From positions 1 through 64,000 of the forward strand of contig NZ_ASJB01000057.1 in assembly GCF_000478275.1 (NCBI RefSeq): 64,000 nt of DNA, in the 5' to 3' direction. How positions within the stretch are numbered: the first letter of the stretch is position 1; each line of letters begins with the position of its first letter. The translations under genes and the position numbers were made by a program. The notes beneath the pieces were generated by a model that saw only the letters and a list, made by a program, of their open reading frames with translations, ran no database searches and had not been told where the DNA came from. Shown here one piece after another: positions 8,957 to 16,720 of the stretch. This DNA is from Amycolatopsis orientalis DSM 40040 = KCTC 9412. Lineage in GTDB: Bacteria; Actinomycetota; Actinomycetes; Mycobacteriales; Pseudonocardiaceae.

Positions 8957-9966
8957 GCGGAAACATCCGCAAAGTCGGTGACCAGGTGAGGAGCTGGTTC
9001 ACCACCAACGCGAAACAGCTCACCCTGAGGTTCTACGCCGACGACGGCGCCGAGCCCTTGGACCCGGGCGAAGGGTATGTCCGGTTGTGGCTGGCCGAAG
9101 GGTTTCTCGCGACCGCCCGTAGCTGGGGTAACGACCACTTCCCGGCCCTGCACGGCGGGGTGACGCTCAGCTTCGCCGGACGCGCGACTCCGTTCACGCG
9201 GTTCACCAAACCCTCGGCGCCGCTTTCGGCCGGGGTGTATCTGGATTACCCGATGACGACGCTGCTTCCGTTCGTCGGTGGCACCGTCGAGCTGGAAGCG
9301 GGGCTTTACCGCGCCACGGTCGCCGGGCCGCTGGCCGCGGCGGTCGAGATCGGCGGGAAGCTGGCCTCGCTGATCGGACCGCCGCTCAGCATGGCCGCCG
9401 ACATCGCGGACAAGATCTCCCAGGGACTCGGCATCGTGCTGGACGCGCAGAAGGAGGCCCCGGTGCTCGGCCTGCACCACACGCTGGTCTCCGACGGCGG
9501 TGGCGGGCAGGTTCTGCGCTCCGGGAGCCTCGTGCTCATCAACGCCCAGGAGCACGAACTGCCCGCCGGCCTCCGGATGGAGAACGGCAGGCTACGGAGC
9601 GACTCCGGCCTCCTCACCGGGTTCGACTACCTCGTCCTGCGGGTCGAATGCCGGACCGAGCACGACGAACTGCGCTTCCCGCAGCTGGCGTCGCTCCAGC
9701 AGCGCGCCGCCACCGAATGGTTGTCCGGTGAGGTGGAGCGGTTCAAGCAGATCCGAGCGCTGGCCATCACCGAAGCCGTCGGCTCGGCCGATCTCATCGC
9801 CCGCGACCGGTTCAGGCTCGCGAAGTACGTGGCGGATCAGATCGATCTGGTCAAGGAACTCGGCGCGGTCCCGCAGGAGGACGGGGGCTTCGATCCGGTT
9901 CCGGCCCGGCTGCTCCCGGACGCCGAGGAGGTCGCGAAGCTGACTTTGGACGACCTCCTGGCGTGA
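8953..9966 (+). CDS. Operon-linked protein of unknown family
   Basis: 337 residues, family not recognised. The first 110 and the middle 160-240 residues look beta-rich; residues about 118-155 are a long small-residue hydrophobic/amphipathic stretch (AAAVEIGGKLASLIG...) that could insert into or associate with a membrane; the last 90 residues are helical and charged. No signal peptide. ATG overlaps the stop of the giant NTPase gene by four bases, so it is almost certainly translated in the same operon and stoichiometry. Could be an effector, a regulator or a substrate of the CHAT protease; none of these can be decided from sequence. Confidence 0.75.
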   Translation: MSGNIRKVGDQVRSWFTTNAKQLTLRFYADDGAEPLDPGEGYVRLWLAEGFLATARSWGNDHFPALHGGVTLSFAGRATPFTRFTKPSAPLSAGVYLDYPMTTLLPFVGGTVELEAGLYRATVAGPLAAAVEIGGKLASLIGPPLSMAADIADKISQGLGIVLDAQKEAPVLGLHHTLVSDGGGGQVLRSGSLVLINAQEHELPAGLRMENGRLRSDSGLLTGFDYLVLRVECRTEHDELRFPQLASLQQRAATEWLSGEVERFKQIRALAITEAVGSADLIARDRFRLAKYVADQIDLVKELGAVPQEDGGFDPVPARLLPDAEEVAKLTLDDLLA

Positions 9967-9975
9967 CCCTCATGC

Positions 9976-11415
9976 TCAGGCCCGGCTCTTGCGGAACCTG
10001 ATCTCCGGCAAGAGGTTCTTGCGCCTGAGCACGAACAAGGTCCCGCCGATCAGCACGACGGCGATCAGGTAACCCAGTGCCAGGGACACCGCGCCGCCGT
10101 TCGCGGGCGGGAGGAGCACCCCGAACACCGCGCTGATCCCGGCGAGGATCCAGCGACCGCGGCCGGTCGTGAGGCTCACGGCGAGCAGCGCGACCGTCCA
10201 CAGGAGATACCACGGCTGCACGACCGGACCGAGGACCAGCATCGCGGCGAAGGTCAGCCCCGCGCCGTAGAGCGGATGCAGCTTCTCCCGGTAGGTGAGC
10301 CACAGCAGCCTGGCCCCCACGGCCAGGCCGAGGATGGCGCCGATGAGCGAGAACACCTTGATCGCGCCGTCGGTCAGGTCCGCGCCGAAGAGCTTGCCGA
10401 CCCCACCGACGAGGAAGCCGAGTTCGTTGGTGGGCGCCATCCAGCTGTGGACCTGCCCGGAAACCCCGGAAAGTACCCGGACCCAGCCGAAACCGAGCCC
10501 GCTGCCGAGGGAGATCGCCACCGTGACCGCGGCGAATCCGGCGGGCAGTCCCAGCGCCACCGCCACCCGGCCGGCGGGGGTCGCCCGGCGGAACAGGTCG
10601 ACGCCGACGAACAGCAGGGCCGCGACGGCCACGATCTTGACGTTCGCGGCGGCGCTCACCGCGATCACACCGGCCGCGATCAACGCGGGCCGGGCGGCGC
10701 CGGTCCTCGCCGCGCCCATGAGGACGAGTTCCAGCCCGGCGACCATCAGGCCGACCATGAGCCCGTCGTTGTGCACGCCCGCCACGACGTGCCACAGCAC
10801 GAGCGGGTTGAGCAGGGCAAGCCACAGCGCGATCGACGGCGACACCCCGGCGCGGCGGGCGAGCCGGGGGAGCGCCCACGCCATGAGCGCGATCCCCGCC
10901 AGCCCCAGCAGGCGATGCAGCAGCACCGTCGCGACCAGCTCGTCCCCGGCGATCCCGGCGATCGTGCGGGCCAGCGCGACGAACGCCGGACCGTACGGCG
11001 CGGGCGTGTCCCGCCAGTAGTGGCTGACCGCCAGCGTCACCGGCGAATCGGCGCCGAGCGCCTCGGCCGGTCCGACGAGATAGGTGTCGAAGCCCTTGGC
11101 GGCGATCAGGCCCTGTGCCAGATAGCTGTTGATGTCGCCGCTGAACAGCGGCCGCGCGGCCAGCAGCGGTACGCACCACGAGACCGCGATCCAGTACAGC
11201 CGCCGTTCCGGCAGTGCGGCGGCGAGCCGTCCGATGCCCAGCCAGGACAGCACCAGGGTGGCCATCCCGGTGACCCCCAGCGCCACCACCAGGACCGAGG
11301 GCAGGCCGATCCCGGACGTGACCAGCACCAGCACGGCGATCCCGGTGAATCCCGCCCAGTGGAGTGTCCGGAGGTTCAGCCCGGTCTTCTCCGGCGCGGG
11401 CAAGACGTTCTGCAT
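9976..11415 (-). CDS. mptB: GT-C family polyprenol-phosphate-mannose alpha-1,6-mannosyltransferase (MptB-like)
   Basis: 479 residues with about 12 hydrophobic segments. LFSGDINSYLAQG places an acidic residue in the first extracytoplasmic loop, as in GT-C enzymes, and LNPLVLWHVVAGVHNDGLM matches the MptB/MptA (DUF2029-like) group. These enzymes elongate the mannan backbone of lipomannan in the membrane of mycolata. Converges on the zincin/CHAT operon with a 9-nt gap. The ATG at 11415 has no SD, but TAGTTT lies 6 nt upstream, consistent with a leaderless transcript. Exact linkage specificity is inferred. Confidence 0.75.
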   Translation of the reverse strand: MQNVLPAPEKTGLNLRTLHWAGFTGIAVLVLVTSGIGLPSVLVVALGVTGMATLVLSWLGIGRLAAALPERRLYWIAVSWCVPLLAARPLFSGDINSYLAQGLIAAKGFDTYLVGPAEALGADSPVTLAVSHYWRDTPAPYGPAFVALARTIAGIAGDELVATVLLHRLLGLAGIALMAWALPRLARRAGVSPSIALWLALLNPLVLWHVVAGVHNDGLMVGLMVAGLELVLMGAARTGAARPALIAAGVIAVSAAANVKIVAVAALLFVGVDLFRRATPAGRVAVALGLPAGFAAVTVAISLGSGLGFGWVRVLSGVSGQVHSWMAPTNELGFLVGGVGKLFGADLTDGAIKVFSLIGAILGLAVGARLLWLTYREKLHPLYGAGLTFAAMLVLGPVVQPWYLLWTVALLAVSLTTGRGRWILAGISAVFGVLLPPANGGAVSLALGYLIAVVLIGGTLFVLRRKNLLPEIRFRKSRA

Positions 11416-11421
11416 GCGGTC

Positions 11422-11427
11422 AAACTA
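11422..11427 (-). promoter_or_regulatory. -10 element, probable leaderless promoter of mptB
   Basis: TAGTTT on the minus strand, 6 nt before the ATG at 11415, with no Shine-Dalgarno sequence. Placement predicts transcription starting at or next to the start codon. No clear -35. Confidence 0.4.
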
Positions 11428-11526
11428 CTCCAAGTGCGGAGACCGGTTCCGCCGATCGTCCGAGAAACGGTCGCCAGACGCTTCGGCCCGGTGCCGGCCG
11501 GGTATCCCCGCCCTGGAGAGGCGGTG

Positions 11527-12162
11527 GTGGGCGTGAAGAAACGCTGGGTGCGTCTCGGCGCGTTCGCGGTGATCGGGCTCCTGATCGTCGCCGCGGCACT
11601 GCAGATAACCGGTCTGCTGCCGAAGATCGACCCGTTCGGAACGTCCACTGTGGACCGTTCGCAGCCCGCGGTGCTCCAGGCCGTCCGCGATCTGAGCCAG
11701 TATCACGCGGCGGCCGGTGACTACCAGGTCGTCGTCGACATCGAGAAGGACGTCAAGTGGGTGCCCGCGAGCATCGCCGGGGAGCGGACCCTGTTCGTGG
11801 CCGCGGGAACGGTCGACGCCTACATCGATTTCGGGCCGCTGGTGGAGAATTCGCTCACCGTCTCGGAGGACCGGCGGTCGGTCGAGGTGCGGCTGCCGGA
11901 ACCCCGGCTGGCGAAACCCAATCTGGACCACGAGCGCAGCTACGTCTTCGGCCAGGAACGCGGTCTGATCGACCGGCTCGGGGCACTGGTGTCCGTACCG
12001 GATCAGCGGCAGTTCCATCTCGCCGCGGAGCAGCGGATCGCCGAAGCCGCGCAGCATTCCGGTCTGCTCGAACGCGCCAAGGCCAACACCAAGTCGATGC
12101 TCACCGGGATGCTGCGGGCCTTGGGCTTCGAGGTGACGTTCCCGGCGGAGCCGGCCACCTGA
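11527..12162 (+). CDS. DUF4230-type membrane-anchored protein
   Basis: 211 residues. One N-terminal membrane segment (about 8-27, LGAFAVIGLLIVAAALQ) followed by an extracytoplasmic domain with LSQYHAAAGDYQVVVDIE and an extended beta-rich region, as in DUF4230 proteins; function of the family is unknown to me. GTG at 11527 is chosen for GGAGAG about 6 nt upstream; GTG 11524 and 11533 are alternatives. Divergent from the mannosyltransferase gene. Carries one copy of the GTCCACTGTGGAC palindrome within its coding sequence (11643-11655). Confidence 0.7.
   Translation: MGVKKRWVRLGAFAVIGLLIVAAALQITGLLPKIDPFGTSTVDRSQPAVLQAVRDLSQYHAAAGDYQVVVDIEKDVKWVPASIAGERTLFVAAGTVDAYIDFGPLVENSLTVSEDRRSVEVRLPEPRLAKPNLDHERSYVFGQERGLIDRLGALVSVPDQRQFHLAAEQRIAEAAQHSGLLERAKANTKSMLTGMLRALGFEVTFPAEPAT
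11643..11655. repeat. Iterated 13-mer palindrome
   Basis: GTCCACTGTGGAC within the DUF4230 coding sequence, reading Ser-Thr-Val-Asp. Confidence 0.6.
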
Positions 12163-12308
12163 CCTCGCTTCGTACCCGGATGAAGCAGAGCGCGCCCCAA
12201 GCACTCATCGCCGCACGATGATTCTCCCGCGAACGTGCTGTGCTTGCCGCACCGCCTTGACCGTGCGGCCGCGTACTGGTGGGCTGGCAGGGTCGAGTGG
12301 GAGGCGCG

Positions 12309-12818
12309 ATGGTGACGAAGCCGAGGCAGACCTTGACCTATACCGAGCCGCTCGCCACCGGAGAGGTCTCGATCGACGCCCCGCCGGAGAAGGTGTACCG
12401 GTTGATCAGCGACCCCGTCGCGATGGCCGAATGCGCCGAGGAACTCCGCAAGGCCCGCTGGATCCGCGGCGCGACCGAGGCCGCCGTCGGGAACTGGTTC
12501 TCCGGCAGCAACCGCAACGGCCTGCGGCGCTGGGTGACCCACGCCGAGATCATCGAAGCCGAACCGGGGCGCCGGTTCGCCTACCGGGTGCGCACGCCGT
12601 TCTTCGTGCCGATTTCCCGCTGGGAATACGACATCCGGCCCGACGGCGACGGCAGCCGGGTCACCGTGACCAACTGGCTGCGGGTACCGCCGTGGTTCGT
12701 CCCGCTCGCCATCCTCATCACCGGTCAGCCCGATCGCGCCGCGACCAACCGGGCCAATATCGCCGCCACCTTGCGGCGGGTGAAAGCGCGGCTCGAGGGC
12801 CGGGAATGGCGCGTTTAG
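12309..12818 (+). CDS. SRPBCC (polyketide cyclase/START-like) family protein
   Basis: 169 residues. The pattern VSIDAPPEKVYRLISDPVAM at the N-terminus and GSRVTVTNWLRVPP near the C-terminus are characteristic of the SRPBCC helix-grip fold that binds hydrophobic ligands. GGGAGG five nt before ATG 12309 fixes the start; an upstream in-frame ATG at 12279 lacks an SD. The stop codon lies within a palindrome shared with the convergent antiporter gene. Ligand unknown. Confidence 0.75.
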   Translation: MVTKPRQTLTYTEPLATGEVSIDAPPEKVYRLISDPVAMAECAEELRKARWIRGATEAAVGNWFSGSNRNGLRRWVTHAEIIEAEPGRRFAYRVRTPFFVPISRWEYDIRPDGDGSRVTVTNWLRVPPWFVPLAILITGQPDRAATNRANIAATLRRVKARLEGREWRV

Positions 12819-12831
12819 CGGGCTAAACGCG
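12810..12831. terminator. Bidirectional terminator-like palindrome between convergent genes
   Basis: CGCGTTTAGC and GCTAAACGCG are perfect 10-bp arms around two G. Both flanking genes end inside it: the TAG of the SRPBCC gene (12816-12818) and the TAG of the antiporter (12823-12825, minus). Hence both proteins end in Arg-Val. Confidence 0.65.
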
Positions 12832-14073
12832 AGGGTGCTGCATGCCCCGCTTCTCGAGTTTGCGCATCACCGGACCGGACAGCAGGCCGTGCACGAGGAC
12901 CGACACCGCGATCGTGAGCGCCGTGACCCGCCAGAGGGAGTCGGCCATCGGGAAGTCGCCGTGCCCCAGGGCGTAGGACAGGTAGTAGAGACTCCCGATC
13001 CCGCGGATGCCGAAGAAGGCGATCGCCGTCGCCGCCGGGCGGGTGGTGGCGCCACCGAGCAGGGCCAGCCCGCCGAACAGCGGGCGCACGACGACCACCG
13101 CCACCACCGCCACGAGGATCTCGACGAGCCGCAGATCGGCCAGGAGCCCGTCGCCCAGTGCGACACCGAGGCCGAGCAGGGCCAGCGCGACGAAGAGCCG
13201 TTCCAGCTGATCACCGAATTCGTGCAGTACCCCGTGGTACTCGTGGGAGCGTTCGCTGGCGCGGATGGTCGCGGCGGTGGTGAACACCGCGACGAAGCCG
13301 ATCCCTCCGAGCCATTCGCACAGCGCGAAGGGGAGGAACGCGATGGCCAGCACCACCAGCCCGTCGGAGTACTCGCCCAGGCGCAGCCGCTCGTGCCGCA
13401 CCCGGAACATGAGCCAGGACAGCAACCGGCCGCAGGCGAGCCCCACCAGCACGGCGACCGCGAGCGGCACGACGACCTCGGTCAGCAGCCACGGCACGGG
13501 AGAGGTGCTCGCCGTTCCGGCCAGGACGAGCGCCACCAGCACGAACGGCATCGCCAGCCCGTCGTTGAGCCCGGCTTCCGAGGTGAGCGTGAACCTGATC
13601 TCGTTGTCCGCGCCCCGGCCGTCGTCGGTATGCGGCGCGGGGACCTGGACGTCGCTCGCCAGCACCGGATCGGTCGGTGACAGGACGGCGCCCAGCAGCA
13701 GCGCGGCCGCCGGGGACAGGGCGAGCGCCCACCAGCCGAGCAGGGCCACCGCGCCGACCGACAGCGGCAGCGTGATCGCCAGCAGCCGCCAGGTCGAGTT
13801 CCACGATCGCCAGCCGATCAGCCGGTCGGACTTGAGCCCGGCGCCCACCAGCGACACCAGGACGCCGAGTTCGGTGATCACCTCCACAGCGCCCACATGC
13901 GACCGCGGATCGAGCACGCCCTGGCCGTACGGGTATCCGAACGGGAGCAACCCGAAGATCAGCCCGCCCACCAGCAGGACCAGTGGCATCGACAGCGCGC
14001 GTTCGTGCAGCAGGTTCGGCAGCACCGCGGCGCACAACGCCAGAACGCCTGCCCCGGCGAGCAATATCTCCAT
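12823..14073 (-). CDS. CPA1-family cation:proton antiporter
   Basis: 416 residues, about 12 membrane segments. Segments LLLGAVLSPTDPVLASDV and TSEAGLNDGLAMPFV are the signature helices of NhaP-like antiporters: the TDP motif and the paired Asn-Asp ion-binding site. Acts at the cytoplasmic membrane, exchanging Na+ or K+ for H+. Start at 14073 (MEILLAGAGVLALC) puts the first residues directly into helix 1; an ATG at 14106 would add an Arg/Pro-rich tail. Converges with the SRPBCC gene. Ion preference cannot be read from sequence. Confidence 0.85.
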   Translation of the reverse strand: MEILLAGAGVLALCAAVLPNLLHERALSMPLVLLVGGLIFGLLPFGYPYGQGVLDPRSHVGAVEVITELGVLVSLVGAGLKSDRLIGWRSWNSTWRLLAITLPLSVGAVALLGWWALALSPAAALLLGAVLSPTDPVLASDVQVPAPHTDDGRGADNEIRFTLTSEAGLNDGLAMPFVLVALVLAGTASTSPVPWLLTEVVVPLAVAVLVGLACGRLLSWLMFRVRHERLRLGEYSDGLVVLAIAFLPFALCEWLGGIGFVAVFTTAATIRASERSHEYHGVLHEFGDQLERLFVALALLGLGVALGDGLLADLRLVEILVAVVAVVVVRPLFGGLALLGGATTRPAATAIAFFGIRGIGSLYYLSYALGHGDFPMADSLWRVTALTIAVSVLVHGLLSGPVMRKLEKRGMQHPRV

Positions 14074-14132
14074 CCGGGCTGGGTACCCGGCGGGGGCCTC
14101 GCGCAACCGGGTGGATCATCCGCCGACTTCGA

Positions 14133-14164
14133 GTCCTTTGTGGACCGGTCCGCATCCAGAGGAC
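14133..14164 (-). terminator. Imperfect hairpin after the WYL regulator gene
   Basis: GTCCT...AGGAC outer arms with an inner perfect GGACCGGTCC palindrome. It begins at the stop codon of the minus-strand regulator gene. Part of it (14150-14171) is the 22-nt element shared with the glpD terminator. Confidence 0.4.
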
Positions 14165-14171
14165 TAAACGC
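14150..14171 (-). repeat. 22-nt repeat element C, copy 1
   Basis: On the minus strand this is identical over 22 nt to 31766-31787 (begins GCGTTTAGTCC, ends TCTGGATGCGG). In both places the repeat sits at the 3' end of a gene. Here it supplies the last codon and stop of the WYL regulator. Confidence 0.7.
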
Positions 14172-15129
14172 GGGCCGCCTGGGCGTAGCGGCGGGCCAGC
14201 GAGGCGAAGGCCTCCTTGAGTTCCGGGGGCCCGACGACTTCGATGTCCGCGTCGAACCGTCCGATGCTCGCCGCCAGCCCGGCCCAGGACCACGATCCGA
14301 GCACGAGCCGGCACCGGTCCGGCCCGGCTTCTTCGACGACGCCGTCGCGGACGTAGTGCGCGACGGTGGTGGCGGGGAGATCGAGGATCACCTCTCCCTG
14401 GCACGGCCAGTCGCCGGAGCCGTCGGAGCCGCGGAACCTGCTCGCGACGAACGTGGCGACGTCGTCGGCGGGCAGGTCCCGCGGCGTGAACCGCGGGCCC
14501 GTCGGCGTCCGCGGCGTGATCCTGTCGGCCCGGAAAGTGCGCCAGTCCTCGCGGTCGGAGTCCCAGGCGACGAGGTACCAGCGGCCGTGCCAGGTGACCA
14601 GGTGGTGCGGTTCCACCCGGCGCGGCGGCGAAGCGCCCGCGTAGTCGAAGCGCAGGATCTCGCGGGCGTGCACGGCCGCGCCGAGCGTCAGCAGGACGTC
14701 GCCGTCGACGCGGGGATCCGCCCGGTTCGCGGGCGACTCGACGGCCGTGACGCGCAAGGTGTCGATGCGGCGCCGCAACCGCGACGGCATCACCTGCCGG
14801 ACGGTGTGCAGCGCCCGCATGGCCGCTTCCTCGATCCCCGCGCCGCTGGTGGTGGCGATCTGGAGTGCGACGGCCAGCGCGACAGCCTGCTCGTCGTCGA
14901 ACAGCAGCGGCGGCAGCTCGGAACCGGCGTCGAGCCGGTAGCCACCGTCGGGTCCCTTGATGGTGGCGATGGGGTAACCGAGTTCGCGGAGCCTGTCGAC
15001 GTCGCGCCGGACCGTGCGCGGGCTGATGTCCAGCCGTTCGGCCAGCAGCGCCCCCGGCCAGTCGCGGCGCGCCTGCAGCAGCGAGAGCATCGACAGCAGG
15101 CGGGCGGAGGTCTTCGGCATGTCTTCCAT
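14164..15129 (-). CDS. YafY-type WYL-domain transcriptional regulator
   Basis: 321 residues. Residues about 5-60 are a DeoR-like winged HTH (RLLSMLSLLQARRDWPG, SPRTVRRDVDRLRELGYPI, GPDGGYRL); the rest is a WYL ligand-sensing module with the WYL-like RWYLVAWD segment. Such proteins sense small ligands, often nucleotides or DNA-derived. Divergent from a DinB-like gene, with a perfect inverted repeat in between that is the likely operator. Start is ambiguous between ATG 15129 and ATG 15120; neither has a good SD. Confidence 0.85.
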   Translation of the reverse strand: MEDMPKTSARLLSMLSLLQARRDWPGALLAERLDISPRTVRRDVDRLRELGYPIATIKGPDGGYRLDAGSELPPLLFDDEQAVALAVALQIATTSGAGIEEAAMRALHTVRQVMPSRLRRRIDTLRVTAVESPANRADPRVDGDVLLTLGAAVHAREILRFDYAGASPPRRVEPHHLVTWHGRWYLVAWDSDREDWRTFRADRITPRTPTGPRFTPRDLPADDVATFVASRFRGSDGSGDWPCQGEVILDLPATTVAHYVRDGVVEEAGPDRCRLVLGSWSWAGLAASIGRFDADIEVVGPPELKEAFASLARRYAQAARV

Positions 15130-15139
15130 CTTGCCCCGA

Positions 15140-15164
15140 GTAGAGGCCACAACCTGTCCTCTAC
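15140..15164. promoter_or_regulatory. Candidate WYL-regulator operator
   Basis: GTAGAGG and CCTCTAC form perfect 7-bp arms 11 nt apart, midway between the divergent regulator and DinB-like genes (start codons 15129 and 15213). Position suggests joint control of both genes by the regulator. Confidence 0.45.
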
Positions 15165-15212
15165 CCCTGCGAGAGTCGTCTTGTGCCAGAAAACGACAAC
15201 CCGGAGGGCCCG

Positions 15213-15776
15213 ATGACCGCCACCATCCTCGACGCCGAGCGCGCCGACCTGATCGAAGCCCTCGACACCGTCCGCGCCACCCTCACCGGCACCGTCCAGG
15301 GCCTCACCGATGACCAGCTCGGCGAGCATCCGACGGTCAGCGAGCTGTGCCTCGGCGGCCTGCTCAAGCACGTCGCGTCGATCGAGGAGATGTGGCTGCG
15401 GTTCGCCGTCGAGGGACCGTCCGCGATGAGCTACGACCTGCCGGACGGTGTCACCTGGGCCGACCTCGGCGCCGGGACCGCCCGCGAGTTCCCGCAGTGG
15501 GCGATCGACCACCGGAACAACTTCCGGATGCTGCCCGGCGACACCCTCGCGGGGATCCTCGAGCAGTACGCGCGGATCGCCGCGCGGACGTCGGAGATCA
15601 TCGCCTCGATCCCTGACCTGTCCGCCACGCATCCGCTGCCGGAGGCGCCCTGGAACGAGCCGGGGGCGGTGCGCAGTGTGCGTCGGGTGCTGACGCACGT
15701 GATCGCCGAGACCGCGCAGCACGCCGGGCACGCCGACATCCTGCGCGAGAGCATCGACGGGCAGAAGTCGACCTGA
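15213..15776 (+). CDS. DinB/YfiT-like superfamily protein
   Basis: 187 residues of four-helix character: RADLIEALDTVRATLTGTVQGLTDDQL at the start, LLKHVASIEEMWLRF with the first His, and LTHVIAETAQHAGHADILRE with the HAGH pair. These three His positions form the metal site of DinB-like thiol S-transferases and related stress proteins. GGAGG five nt upstream fixes ATG 15213. Divergent from, and probably controlled by, the WYL regulator. The substrate is unknown; a thiol-transfer or detoxification role is inferred from the family. Confidence 0.8.
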   Translation: MTATILDAERADLIEALDTVRATLTGTVQGLTDDQLGEHPTVSELCLGGLLKHVASIEEMWLRFAVEGPSAMSYDLPDGVTWADLGAGTAREFPQWAIDHRNNFRMLPGDTLAGILEQYARIAARTSEIIASIPDLSATHPLPEAPWNEPGAVRSVRRVLTHVIAETAQHAGHADILRESIDGQKST

Positions 15777-15781
15777 GATGC

Positions 15782-15827
15782 CTCGTGAGTGGTAATGACG
15801 GTTCTAACCGTCATTACCACTCACGAG
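15782..15827. repeat. 46-bp palindromic element A, copy 1
   Basis: Perfect palindrome with 22-bp arms (CTCGTGAGTGGTAATGACGG + TT) and a 2-nt centre CT. Lies 5 nt after the DinB-like gene and about 120 nt before the next gene on the same strand. Confidence 0.9.
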
Positions 15828-15873
15828 ACCCTACCCACAACAAACCGCCGCCCTATTGCTCTTTACCACACCA

Positions 15874-15884
15874 GACCACTGGTC
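15874..15884. promoter_or_regulatory. Candidate operator upstream of the amidase/oxidase operon
   Basis: GACCACTGGTC is a perfect 11-bp palindrome in an unusually AT-rich promoter region, about 65 nt before the start codon. The form resembles GntR-type half sites, but no regulator gene is adjacent. Confidence 0.3.
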
Positions 15885-15936
15885 AATTCCGCCACAACGC
15901 AACGATCTGCTTGTATCGGCGGCATGAAACGGCAGG

Positions 15937-15942
15937 TATCGT
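15937..15942 (+). promoter_or_regulatory. -10 element, probable leaderless promoter
   Basis: TATCGT ends 7 nt before ATG 15950 and there is no SD, predicting a transcript that begins at the start codon. No convincing -35 hexamer. Confidence 0.4.
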
Positions 15943-15949
15943 CGTCGGC

Positions 15950-16720
15950 ATGAAGATCGCCGTCCACCAGGGCCCGTACGCCGAACTGCCCGGCGCGGTC
16001 GCGGCGTCCGGCGCCGATCTGGTGATCGCCGCCGAAATGATCACCACCGGCTATCACATCGGCTCCAGGTCCCACGCGCTCGCGGAACCGGCCGACGGCC
16101 CCACCGCGGCCCGGATGTCCGCGCTGGCCAGGGAAACCGGTGTCGCGCTGGCCTACGGCTATCCCGAGTCCGACGGCGGCCGGGTCCACAACAGCGTCCA
16201 GCTGATCGACGCGGCCGGGCGGCGCCTGGCGAACTACCGCAAGACACATCTGTTCGGCGACATCGACCGGTCGTGGTTCGAGCCGGGCACCGAGGCGGTC
16301 GTGCAGGCCGATCTCGGCGGCGTCCGGGTCGGCCTGCTGATCTGCTATGACGTCGAATTCCCCGAACTGGTGCGGGCGCACGCGCTGGCCGGGACCGAAC
16401 TGCTCGTGGTCCCGACCGCGCTGATGAGCCCGTACGAACTGGTCGCCGAAACGCTGGTTCCCGCCAGAGCCTACGAAAGCCAGCTGTTCGTCGCCTACGC
16501 GAACCGCTGCGACACCGAACAGGAACTGACCTACTGCGGCCGCTCCTGCGTCGTCGCCCCGACCGGCGAAATGCTCGCTCGCGCCGGCGGCGGCACGGAG
16601 CTGATCAGCGCCGAAGTCACCCGCGAGGCGCTCGTCGCGTCGCGGCGGGAGAACACCCACCTGGCCGACCGACGGCCCGAGCTGTACCGGACACTGACCG
16701 ACCAAGGAAGCACCGTATGA
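15950..16720 (+). CDS. Nitrilase-superfamily carbon-nitrogen hydrolase (amidase)
   Basis: 256 residues. The Glu-Lys-Cys catalytic triad is visible: E29 (IAAEMITTGYHIG), K98 (YRKTHLFGDID) and C132 (LLICYDVEFPEL). The motif after the Cys and the short length fit amidase branches rather than true nitrilases. Its stop overlaps the start of an aromatic amino-acid oxidase gene (ATGA), so the two are made together; a tryptophan/phenylalanine monooxygenase would generate the arylacetamide this enzyme could hydrolyse to indole-3-acetate or phenylacetate. Start 15950 fits both the leaderless -10 and the family N-terminus. The substrate is inferred from context. Confidence 0.85.
   Translation: MKIAVHQGPYAELPGAVAASGADLVIAAEMITTGYHIGSRSHALAEPADGPTAARMSALARETGVALAYGYPESDGGRVHNSVQLIDAAGRRLANYRKTHLFGDIDRSWFEPGTEAVVQADLGGVRVGLLICYDVEFPELVRAHALAGTELLVVPTALMSPYELVAETLVPARAYESQLFVAYANRCDTEQELTYCGRSCVVAPTGEMLARAGGGTELISAEVTREALVASRRENTHLADRRPELYRTLTDQGSTV

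Noticed and set aside
10276..11526. Long N-terminal extension of the DUF4230 gene
   Set aside because: It runs opposite the mannosyltransferase gene and is Arg/Asp/Gly-rich; a GTG with an SD at 11527 and a membrane segment right after it mark the true start.
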